Source of the DNA: Marsupella aquatica
Taxonomy: Eukaryota > Marchantiophyta
DNA: 64,000 bases
Reading direction: 5' to 3'
Assembly (NCBI GenBank): GCA_973895155.1
Contig: OZ316892.1
Location: forward strand, 9,114,001-9,178,000
Of the stretch, positions 49,002 through 58,500 are shown piece after piece (the first letter of the stretch is position 1; every line of letters starts with the position of its first letter). Under the pieces are notes generated by a model. It did not search any database. It was not told the origin of the DNA and saw nothing but the letters and a program-made list of their open reading frames with translations. The position numbers and the translations under genes are program-made.

Positions 49002-49161
49002 CTGAACAATGAACAAAGATGATGAATTATGTTTAATGGTGCGATGGATCTGATGCGCTGAATCTAGATGGGTCTGAAGCCGGGTCTGAAGCTCATCCCC
49101 AACGGTTTCAAGGTTGTACTCAGCGAAGTCCTCCTTGGAGAAATCTACAATAGTCGACATC
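49002..49161 (-). CDS. Methyltransferase-like gene, first coding exon
   Basis: ATG at 49161 opens MSTIVDFSKEDFAEYNLE and continues ETRLQ-like helical sequence to LFIVQ, where CAG is followed by donor GTTTAA. The GATC-centred palindrome begins only six bases into the intron. The start is favoured because the reading is clean and lies just downstream of the promoter region on this strand. Confidence 0.5.
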
Positions 49162-49199
49162 GCTGGTGAAGAGAGGAACATACTACCGGCTGAGAACTT

Positions 49200-50250
49200 A
49201 CAAACAAATCTCGAGCCTAAACACAAAATCTCGACCCTATAAAATCTCGAGGCAAAAAAATAATCTCGACCCTCTAATATCTCGAGGCAAATACAAGGAT
49301 CTCGAGGCAAGAGCACAAAAAAATCTAGAGGCAAGAGGATGCAAGGAGGCAAGGGAGGCGAGGAGGCGAATGTGCAAATGGGGAGTTCAAACCCCCTGAA
49401 GCCACTATAAGCCCCTCGGGGGTCGGCCTTGAGGGCCGTGCCAAGCGTGCCATGGGCTTGTGCAGGCTCAGGCAAGTTGCCACGCAACCAGTTGGGTGCG
49501 TACAGTCATTATTACGGTCACACGTGTTGTCATTATTGTTATCCGTACTTCAGCCCTGCCGCAAGTTTAGCCCTGCCACAAGTTCAACCAAGCCATCTAA
49601 TTGGCCTTTTTGTCAATCAGGATTTTATATATTGCTTTGCTTTGCTCTGTAGCGGGTCATTCTTCTCATTTTGTTTCACTGCTCGCTCGTTGCTCCCTCT
49701 GCCTCTCTCTGCTCTCTCTCTCTCTCCCTCTCCCTCTCCCTCTCTTTGGCTCTAGATCTGTGCTCTGATCTCTTTCTATCATTCTTTTTAAAGGTTGTGG
49801 ACTCTGCGTTTGTGTTTAGGATATGTTGAGACATTATCATTTTAAGCTCTGAAGGAGGTCTAAAATAATTGAGCTCCTATCTTTTAGAAAACCAAACCTT
49901 TTCAACTTATACTAATGTCAGTCAAAATCCATTTGGAAGCCTTTGAATCCCTCTATTTGAAGGCCTTTTAGAAGCTATTTCTTAGTGTCTAGAAGTAAAC
50001 TGGGAGCCTACTTTCTTAATTGCACCAAATCATACCTCTAGATCATCTAGAGCCATTTATATGTTCTTATTTTGGGTGGCTTATTATTCATAATAGTATC
50101 TTTGTCAAATACAATGTCCTTTTTGGCTCAAGATCATCTCGAGTATGAAGTTGATCCTCAAAAATATTAACTTTTGCCTTCTAGCTAATCGTGCATTCGG
50201 TTGTCCTTCTTCTAATTGGGTTTGTAGATAGGCAGAGGTATAGAATCTGA
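49200..50250. promoter_or_regulatory. Candidate bidirectional promoter of the giant element
   Basis: Separates the minus-strand first exon (ATG 49161) from the plus-strand transposase gene. It contains palindrome half-sites at 49207-49315 and a CT-rich microsatellite at about 49690-49746 (TCTCTC and CCCTCT runs), typical of plant core promoters and leaders. The motif orientation switches across this interval. Promoter activity is inferred. Confidence 0.45.
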
Positions 50251-50332
50251 ATTCGCTATTCATTGAGATTAATATTTCATATTCTACCTCGAGATCATCT
50301 TGAGCTAAATACTTCTGAATCTTTACATAAGG

Positions 50333-51970
50333 GTGTTTTTGGTCCCTTTTCTACCTCGAGATCGTCTCGAGGTAGAAGAGTTTCTTATTTGCTCTATCAC
50401 ACAGTTTTGTGGGATAAACTTCAATCTACACTTGGGTTTTTTGGTTTTTTTTGTAGTCACTTTACCTCGAGATCATCTCGAGGTAACTACATCCAATGGT
50501 TTGGACCACATTTTCAAAATGGGGATTTTCTTTCGAGGGGATGAGGTTTGCCTCATAATCGACGGAGTGGAAGTTGCTTGCGGGACCGTCCTCAAGGTTG
50601 ACTCGGGTGAATCAGTGCGTAATGTTGATTTGGGAAGTAATCGTATTGGAGTTCTCATTGAGAAGTGCTATGAGGGATCACGAGAAATTCCTTACCCTTT
50701 GCCGCCAATCAGGACCCTGTTTGATGCTATCAACTCCTGCATTATTTGGGATGCCTCTTTTGCATATTTGAAGTCACAGTCAACTCCAGCGACAACACAA
50801 ATGGATGCCTCTTGTTCTACAAAGGATACGGTTCCCGGTTTTGTACTACACAAATCTTCGGTGGGAAGTTTGGGAGACTCGATTATATCTGGCGATGAAG
50901 TCGAGCTCTGGATCGACAATCAGATTGTGGCTTGTGGATTTGTATTCAAGACCAATCCCGATGAGACCTGTCACAATGAACGACTTGGCACTTCTAGGAT
51001 TAGTGTGAAAATATGTGAAGTTTTTCAAGGAAGGGAGAGGTTACCCTTTCCTCACGCTTGAGCCGATACCGTTCAGGAAGCATTGGACACTTTTGTATTA
51101 TGGAATTTAAAGGATGTTACTCAAAGGAGTTCTTCCCAAGATGTACTAAACGACCTGTCCACACGAGATGTTTTGGGAAATTATAATTTCAAGGATTATA
51201 GTTTGCGTTCTAATTGGATGACCGAGGAGGTGGAATTGTATGCTGAGGATAATTGGACCAAAGTGGGGGTTGGCATCATCACAGTTCCTTTCGAGTCAAG
51301 TGCAATTGATGATGAGGTTCTTGGGCCAGATCACGTTGGGGTTGCGGTCACACGCGTGATTGACCCTCTATTTTTCCCAAATATCTCCCCAGGAGTGCCT
51401 GGTCTTGTTAGGTGGGTCGTCCGTTCACTTCTGCTGATATCAAGGGGTATTTTTCTTTTGGATCTCATTGAAGAGGTTTCTCCAAAACCAATTATTGATG
51501 GTCAAGATCATCTAGAGGTAGATATGAAAGGTGACACTGAGTTTTCAAAGCGGCCGTATAATTTCATCAAGAGAACGAAGGTTAACCCAGATGGAAAAAG
51601 GAAGAAGCACTTGTAGTCTCGGGCAATACTGAAAATCTCAGAGGAGGAAATTGACTCCATCCAAAGAGAAGGTTGTTGTAAGTTGAAGTGTTGCTTGAAC
51701 ATGCCGAGAAAAGACCTACAGGCGATAAGGAGGGAATACCATGGGATGTCAAGCGACAACAAAACCAGTCATATTCTCACTCTTTTTGGTTGTAGGGAGA
51801 AGGAAGTGGAGACAAAAGGATATTTTGTTGTAAGAAGTAGACTTGTTTGCAAGGGTGCATTTATTAAAATGCATGGATTCAGCACTGCCAAGTATTATGA
51901 TTACAAAAATCAATATGAAGTAGGTTGCACGGTTGGATTCCATGGAAACAAGGGTTCACACAAGACACGG
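50333..51970 (+). pseudogene. Transposase-like gene, N-terminal part with DUF8039-like repeats
   Basis: Three similar blocks occur: GDEVCLIIDGVEVACGTVLK (from about 50539), GDEVELWIDNQIVACGFVFK (from about 50893) and EEVELYAEDNWTKVGVGIIT (from about 51225). Each is followed by a PYPLPP or LPFPHA turn and a helix. They resemble the DUF8039 domain found in plant transposon proteins. A TGA at 51059-51061 and a TAG at 51614-51616 interrupt one otherwise continuous frame. After the TAG comes ISEEEIDSIQREG, a CC..KCC segment, YFVVRSRLVCKGAF and FHGNKGSHK, typical of the region before DUF7869 transposase domains. The start is unclear; ATG 50519 is possible. The gene is then cut by the 52-55 kb insertion. 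Confidence 0.6.
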
Positions 51971-54900
51971 GGAAGCTATGATACCATGGTAATAAATAAG
52001 GAAATTATAAAGTACAAAAATTTAAAAATTTTCAACTTTTAGTGGTTAACGGAGTATACTTTGACCGGAAAAGACCATAACAAACTACTTTGCAGTATCA
52101 AATTTCAAAATATCCGGATAGCACCTTTTTTTGGAACTCTTAAGTAACGACACCGTTGAGCCATGCGAGTAGGCGTGGGAGAATGAATATTAAAACCATA
52201 AGTGTGACGTCCGACCGGAGACCGGAAGTTGGCAACCGAGGTCTTAAGACCACGCCAGACCGAGCATTCCTCACACCACCGAACTGCTGTAGAAATCTTT
52301 TGCGAGGAATCATAGGAGAGATTAGAGCCGGACGAGGCTGCCGTTTTGAGGCAATAGTTGAAAGGAAGTTTGTTAGGGGGGAATTGGGTGATCATTCGAT
52401 TGGGAATTCCGGATTTTGAAAGGATTTTAATTTGGATTCTTTCTCTCCATCTCCTCATCATGGTGAAGAGAAAGGACCCGGATTTTGCCCCGGACAAATC
52501 CGAAATCCGGACGCTACCAAAGCGGACGACCAAGGAGCAGACAGTCATTGTGAACGAAAAGCCATTGCGACCGGAAATTCCCACGGATTCAGCAAGGAAG
52601 GACCGCTTGCAGGGGAACCTTGAGACCATGGGTTGTGCGAAGTTGATGGAGTTGCCATGGGGATACCAAAGTGCCATATTTGTGAAAGAGGTCCAGAATC
52701 GTACGACCCTTGTTTCGGAATTTTTGGATTCTATTCGAGCCAAACCGGAAAAGTGGACTGCGGCAGTTATCTCTTCACTCTTGGATGTGTCTTTGAAGGG
52801 AGAAGGCTTCCTGACCTCCAAGAATGCCTTTGCGGATAACTATTTTGATGGTGAAGTGGATCCGAAGGACGGTTGGAAGGTGTCCCAGTGCTGTAATGAG
52901 GAGTTTTACGATGTTCTATCCTTTTTGCTTCCACTTCTTTCCCCTGTCAAGCCTCGACGAGTTACAATCCGGATTGGAAATACTATTGCTGCTTCTTACA
53001 TAGGGGAGAAGAAGATTTCCTGGGCCAAAGTTTTGGAGGAAGTTATAGCCAACCAGGTCCGGAATCTTCATTTGAAGACCCCCACATTCCTTTCTTGCTA
53101 TCTAGCTAATCTTTACGCGATGGACCGGATTCTTACAGATGAAGAAGCGGAGGAGTATGAGAATCAAGCCATGTTGGCCCAACTCGGAGATCTGGTCGAC
53201 AACCATCTGAAGGGACTGAGTCCGAAGAAGAACCGGTTGTGGAAGTGCGACCTCCCAGGACATAGAAGAAATTTGTGCAAAGTCCGGAACCGGATCCTGT
53301 TGATGTTCCGGAACCTGTCCGGAGACCGGAAAGTAGAGGAAGTCTTCGGGTGTGACCCCCAGTACGAAGTGGACGGCATCAGCAGAGTTGGAGCATGTCC
53401 AGATTTTCTTGGAGAGTGCGGCTGGAAAGACAAAACAACTTGAGGACCTTGTTGGGACGGTTGCTGAGATGCTCAACTGCAGCCCGGTTGTCATCGTTTC
53501 CACTCTGGACATGGTGATCAAGAGTCAAGCTAAGAAGCGGATCTGGGACTTGGAGGATCAGGCCTTCAAGGACAGACAGAAGATTGACTCTTTGGTGGAC
53601 CAGTTGGATGCTGCACATAAGAAGTTGGAGGAACACCTGAAGATCCGGAAACTACTGAATGCTGCAGTTACCAGTGTTCATGAAGCACTTCATGTACCAG
53701 TCCTGAGCTTGTTGGAAGCTAACCTGATAGATAACTATTTAGCGACAGCCAACCCAGGCACCCTTGTTAAGGTTATTGAGTGCAATAACCGCTTTGCCAA
53801 GAAGATTTCCGGAATATTTGAGCACATGGAGAAAGTGATTTCGGATGCGAAGTCCATGTTGACTCCTCCCCAAATCCGGATTCCAGAATCCGAAACGTCT
53901 CCGGTGTTGCAAGATGAAAATGAAGCAGGAGGCACCCCACCCGGATTTGAGAAGGTTGAGTTCCGTTTTCCGTCAGTGTCACCTCCGACTATTAGTCCAA
54001 CACGTGGAACACCTTTTGATTTGAAGGACTTGGAGGCTACTGCGAGTTTAGTTACATCTCCTCCTCTGAAACCTGCTAGTCCAGTTGATCTTACACATGA
54101 GTCAATTAGAGTAGATGTAGTTGATGATGCTCAGTAGATTAGTTGTTTTAGTTAGTTAGTTAGCATTTCCGGATCTGAATAGGACCTAAATCCAAATTTA
54201 GTAAGTAGAACCGGAAATCAAAATCCGGATTTTGCCTTACATCCATTTCTGGATTTTCCTTAATTTTCATTTCCGGATTTTGATTGACAGTTAATTTTTC
54301 TTCCACGAAAACCGGAAATGACACTTTGTGACTTTTGGGATCCTTCCTAAGTTGTGTATCTTTGGAGGAACACAAATTCATTTTTCCTTAGTTCTCAATT
54401 TCTGTTGGAAGCATAGAAGCTCCTCCTCAAGTGCTCCTGTTGAGCCTTGACCTGTTGTGAGTAGAACTGCAGACTCCTTCTCCTGTTGAGAAGTTAATAC
54501 TTAGAAATTTTACCATCATACTTTGAAGTTGGATTTTGATTTGAATTACTCATATGGATTCTAGGTAGCATTGAACTTCTACTGTTCCAGTAGTCGAAAT
54601 GGAATGTTTCCTTTCCCATGAGTAATTATCTAAATTTGATTGAGAAGGTTATCAATTTGACAATCTAGAAATCTTTGTGTGAGAAGATACCAATTCAAGC
54701 ATTCTAGTACCGTCACATTTGTTGACCAGAAGAATTCTTGGTTTGATAGCTAGATCTCCATGTCAATTTCTAGTTAATGTTTGATGTCTATTCTAATTCG
54801 ACCATGTTATGAGCTTTGTTGCGTTCTGAATCTTAAAAATCCAGAATCCTGTTGATTTGCTGGGGATCGTCATTTTCCATCATCTTTTCTCATGAGTCAA

Positions 54901-55145
54901 TTGATAAGATATTCTTACTAGTCCTTTTTCATGCCTTTCTTTAATTATTAGTTTTTATGCATTGATTACTATCAATCCTCAGGAGAGAGAACTCCTTGGT
55001 GAGGTTATGCCAAATCAACATCTTATTTGCTCTTTTTAGTACCAATTCGCTTTTCATTCACTCTTATAGGGAACGAATTCAGGTCTTTAGAGGTTAAAGT
55101 ATTCTTTAACAGTCTGACCACTCTACCACATAAGCACCTTGCATG
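51971..55145. mobile_element. Insertion of unresolved type in the transposase-like gene
   Basis: The transposase-like reading stops being recognisable after HGNKGSHKTR (about 51967) and resumes at LESILTQNGEPMPHLP (about 55146). Between them are a two-frame gene (52460-54137) and sequence packed with TCCGGA words, neither of which fits the host gene. No terminal repeats or target duplication could be fixed by eye, so the class is unknown and the limits are approximate. Confidence 0.55.
52460..54137 (+). CDS. Unrecognised mobile-element protein, with one frame change
   Basis: ATG at 52460 (MVKRKDPDFAPDKSE) reads to 53443. From about 53352 the overlapping next frame (+1) reads LEHVQIFLESAAGKTKQLED through to 54137. 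Basic N-terminus with KRTTKEQ, helical middle (LPWGYQSAIFVKEVQNR, EFYDVLSFLLPLL), a long coiled coil (DLEDQAFKDRQKIDSLVDQL) and a Pro/Ser/Thr-rich tail. It could be a gag-like or DNA-binding protein; I do not recognise it. The frame change lies near a run of five C at 53356, so it may be an indel, a short intron or +1 frameshifting. Confidence 0.5.
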
Positions 55146-57727
55146 CTTGAGTTTGTTGGAGTCCATTCTAACCCAAAACGGAGAACCCATGCCGCATCTT
55201 CCCTATGGAGGGTCTCATGGTACTGACACAGTTGAGTACAGACTTCCATCTTGTTTCATGAAGAAATAGATTTTTGAGGAGGTATACTCAAAAATGGAAT
55301 TAGATGGCTACGTGAAGGTGAGTGAAAACACTATGTATAAACTCTGGAGTGAGTCCTTCATAAATTTTGACTTTCACAAGGGAAGTGCATTCTCGGGGGG
55401 CTCAGTCCAAGGTGTGTCCCATATCACGCTCGAAGTTTTGGAGGAATATTAAACACCCTAATAGTTAAGTCAATAATTTTTTTTAGGAATTTGTTTACCC
55501 CTAACTTAATAGAATATTCCAAGAATATTCCCATATTTGATTTTGAAAAACCCTATGATTCTTACAATTCTCAAAATTAGATTAAAATAACCCTAATGTT
55601 CTTCAACAAAAATTTAAAAGTATTTTACTAAACCCAATAAAAAAACCCTATACTTATTCGCGCATGATGGGTTGGAAGAAAATAAGTGAGGACCCCAGGA
55701 GTGCATTTGCAAAGTGTACACTTTGCACTAAGTTCAAAGATCAGTTGATGCGGGAGAAGAGAAAGAAAGAGTGTTTAGAGATTGAGGAAAGAAGAGCTTG
55801 CCATCTTCGTGAGCAAATGTCTAGGAGATATGTTTACTATGCTCATAGGGTTCTTGCGAAGAAGGATCCTCAAAACTATCTTTGCATTATACATGACAAG
55901 ATGGACCAAGCCAAGACATGGATCCCTAGGTTGGTCCCCACTCCTAAATCATTGTACGTCTGGTAGTGGTCAACCGCTCCCCATTGCGCTCACTGGGATG
56001 TTGACCCATGGAAGGGATCCCGGAGTGTATGCTCACTTCAGTTTCACTGGGCTTTGGCCGGGAGATGCAGACTTCACAATGACATCAATGGCCAAGTACC
56101 TTAGAGATCTGGAGGATTACAAGGGGGACAAATCTGGAGACCTCCTTGAAGGATTATATTGGGCTGCAACGAGGCCAATTTTTCAATCTCTTTTGGACTT
56201 TGAAGCATTTCTCGCAAGTTACTTAGAACCCAAAAAAGTCTCAATTGCTAGATTTCAAGGAGCTGAAGATGACCAAGATCTTGGGTTATTAAATGTGGTG
56301 GATGACGACTTTGGTGTTGATCCCAAGGCTACGTCTACCTCTTTCAAACCATTGCCAAGGCACCTGACCTTGCAAATGGATAATTCAGGGAAAGATAACA
56401 AAAACCAGTACGTGATGGCATTTTGGAGTGAGCTTGTTAGTAGAGGGGTTTTTGAAACAGTGCAGATGTCGTTTCTCATGGTTGGTCACACCCATGAGGA
56501 TGTCGATGCATTGTTTTTGAAAGTATCCAACCAAGTGAAGTACAAGGAGGTTTCTACCCTCTTGGGGTTGATGGTTGAGATTTGGGAGTGTGAAAGCATT
56601 CATCCTGTCCCACGGTTGATCCAAGAGGTTGCAGCTTACAAAGAGTTTTTGAAAACTTTCAAGGTAAAAGACATAGAGGGTCACTCAAAACCAATGGCAT
56701 TTTTTTCTCTATGAGAGATAATATTCCAATATATCAATACAAAGCACATGTGAAACAACCTTGGTACCCTCCAACCGGAAGGTCCATTTGGAGAACTGAT
56801 TCCAACACCAACATTGCTCTCATTTTACCAGAAGGTCAACCATTTGCAAAACCCATCTCCGGGGATGTACGAGGCAAGGTTGAAGAAATCATCCCATTCC
56901 TTAATCGTTACATTGAGTTTTTGAAGAAGAGTTGTAAGGATGAGACCTCTACAGTATATCGTGAACGGTTTCCTTTGGTGAAATATATATTGGGAGATGG
57001 TGGTGCAAGTATTATCTGGGGAGCTTACAATTGAAGGGGAGGCAAAAATACAATTAGCATTGACATATGAGTTCTGGCCAAAAACCAACCACGGAACTGG
57101 TTACAAGGTGAATAGCATAGGAACCTCTGAACCGTTGGGGGAGCCTAGTAGTAGTACACAGAATCCAGAAATGGTGGAGCTTCAGAATGAGTACCTGGAA
57201 GAGATGGAGGATCAAGCTGCAACATTTGTTGGCGCTCGACACAAGCGAGAACTTGCACATTGGATTCCTCTGCAAGACATTCAAAAGGGTCACTTTATAT
57301 TTCTCCGTCCAGAGGATGAATGGGAAAAGAAGAATGAGAAAGAACGTTTCTGGTTGGTGAGAGCTTTGGGTGTTGTGGACCCAAACCATGAAGTTCCTTC
57401 AGGAGACTTGCAATGCAATGAGAATTCTCCTACTAGTACATAGTATGCTCCTATGTCCAAGTGCAATGGTGGAGGCCTAAACATGGTAAGCATGATGCAC
57501 CGGATCATGTGCGATATTCATATTGCTTTCAGACCACTAAGACTTGGGAGGTGGATCCTAGGTTTGACATTGCTACTGAACGTTGACAATTTGCTAATTC
57601 TGCTATGTATGGATTCAAGTCACGCTCTAGAGAAGAAAATATAATTGATAGAGGTTTGACCATTCCCAAGCCCGTTCCCAAGAATGTTTTGATCACACTC
57701 AAAACCTACATGGAAGGGATTGTTGAG
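55146..57727 (+). pseudogene. Transposase-like gene, DUF7869-type catalytic part
   Basis: Blocks in order: GEPMPHLPYGGSHGTDTVEY with YRLPSCFMKK and a TAG (55267-55269), IFEEVYSKMELDGYVKVSE and NTMYKLWSESF; then SAFAKCTLCTKFKDQLMREK (55700), a frame change near 55960, LTLQMDNSGKDNKNQYVMAF and VQMSFLMVGHTHEDVDALF (about 56365-56515), then further frame changes at about 56705 and 57020, FLRPEDEWEKKN, VQVQWWRPKHGKHDAPD and ATER followed by TGA at 57583-57585 (Trp expected), ending TAA at 57727. DN...KN and GHTHED.D fit acidic residues of an RNase H-like fold, so I infer DDE-type transposase chemistry. Multiple breaks make it a pseudogene. Confidence 0.65.
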
Positions 57728-58350
57728 TAAGTCAAATGTTTTTTAGTAGTCACTCTGTCAGAGTGAGAGAGTCTATGTCAATTAGTTTGGAATCAGACAT
57801 GTCTTTAGTACTTACTGTTGGTTAGTACTAGTATATCTATTTAAGTAACTAATTATTATAATATTTTGGGATACTAGTTTGAATAGGTGGAGGTAATTGG
57901 ACTTGGATACCTTTATAATTGCTTTAATTTAATTATTACATCAATACATACTATATATTACATGAAGTCTTAATATCCATGATAGGATGTGATTGCCTCT
58001 TACTAGTAAACCTTACTTAGTTTCAACTCGAGTTGCTTAGAATGTAACAAATTACTTGTCTAAATGGATAGTAAGCCAGGTATCATTCAAATTTAATATA
58101 TTAAATGCTTTCAATTAGTAACTAAATAGAAGGTTAATTTAGCTAACTAAGGGTAGAGATCATATTGAAGCTTTACTAGTTATATGGGTAGAGATCATAT
58201 TGAAGCTTTACTAGACAGTTAAATATTCTATTAGTCAGATTGAATCAATGTAAGTAAGTTCTACTTCTTATCTAACATATTTTACACTATTATCATCCAA
58301 ATGTTTTTCTTTAGAATCCAAATTAATATTTCATTTTCTCCTATGTATAA
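57728..58350. other. 3' flank of the transposase-like gene
   Basis: AT-rich, with a short duplication near 58145-58215 ('gggtagagatcatattgaag' twice). No gene recognised. Confidence 0.45.
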
Positions 58351-58354
58351 TCTT

Positions 58355-58452
58355 GATCCCCCAAATGTACAATATCTAGTGCCCAAACGTACAACTCTCA
58401 CTGCCCCAATGTACAATTCTTGTGTCCAAATATATATTTTTGGTGCCTAAAT
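58355..58452 (-). repeat. Subterminal repeat array, right end of the giant element
   Basis: Five units of about 24 bp built on CCCAAATGTACAA: 'cccccaaatgtacaat', 'gcccaaacgtacaac', 'gccccaatgtacaat', 'gtccaaatatatat', 'gcctaaatgtcc'. Related words lie inside the left end (23310-23410) and both ends of the MITE at 29742-30084. Confidence 0.7.
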
Positions 58453-58466
58453 GTCCAAAGATCAAA

Positions 58467-58496
58467 GAATTTTCCAGTTTTAATGAATAGACTGAT
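58467..58496 (-). repeat. Right terminal inverted repeat of the giant element
   Basis: The complement starts ATCAGT and then CTATTCATTAAAACTGGAA, matching 23242-23273. TTAA follows at 58497-58500. Confidence 0.7.
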
Positions 58497-58500
58497 TTAA

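Larger units (their letters stand above)
25287..49161 (-). pseudogene. Long methyltransferase-like gene, split by two CACTA insertions
   Basis: In transcription order the minus strand gives a first exon at 49161-49002, later exons between about 48.4 and 47.5 kb, an exon split by CACTA-2 (47762 to 47555 continuing at 45847), an exon split by CACTA-1 (about 45575 to 45467 continuing at 28661), then 28558-28130, 28103-27768, an intron, 27465-27038, 26982-25759 and 25775-25287. Sequences on either side of each CACTA element join in frame through one copy of the target duplication, which shows these were one gene. An in-frame TGA lies after SISPDFVFG...WVLSH near 28580, and frame changes occur near 28210 and 25770. 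I infer a large nuclear protein encoded by the giant element. Exon limits other than the first are approximate. Confidence 0.55.
47769..51518. repeat. GATC-centred palindromic motif, right cluster
   Basis: Seven copies with the minus strand as sense (47769, 47937, 47984, 48302, 48585, 48914, 48978) and five with the plus strand as sense (50125, 50287, 50354, 50465, 51501). The unit is CTCGAGA, three central bases, then TCTCGAG, often extended by GG/CC. Half-sites (ATCTCGAGG, ATCTCGACCC) lie at 49207-49315 between the two sets. Confidence 0.85.
23242..58496. mobile_element. Giant 35.3-kb DNA transposon-like element with nested insertions
   Basis: The left end reads ATCACCACC then CTATTCATTAAAACTGGAA. 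The complement of the right end reads ATCAGT then CTATTCATTAAAACTGGAA, followed on both sides by A/T and TTCT. TTAA lies immediately outside each end (23238-23241 and 58497-58500), so the target duplication is 4 bp. Subterminal copies of a CCCAAATGTACA-like word follow inside both ends. The interior holds a plus-strand transposase-like gene and minus-strand methyltransferase-like and FCP1-like genes, diverging near 49.5 kb. Removing the two CACTA elements and the 52-55 kb insertion leaves about 13.5 kb. Superfamilies known to make 4-bp duplications include Sola, Ginger and Academ, but the proteins do not obviously match these. A single element is inference: the two ends could in principle belong to two related MITEs flanking unrelated genes. 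Confidence 0.65.

Noticed and set aside
52105-52821. Minus-strand open frame of 238 residues
   Set aside because: It is the shadow of the plus-strand gene starting at 52460 and shows no domain.
55060-55145. tRNA-like sequence on the minus strand
   Set aside because: It has a fair A box (TGGTAGAGTGG), but the B box is poor and the cloverleaf does not close. It could be the head of a tRNA-derived SINE, but I cannot support it.
51971-55145. LTR retrotransposon interpretation
   Set aside because: I found no matching direct repeats at the two sides, no primer-binding site and no reverse transcriptase or integrase motifs.
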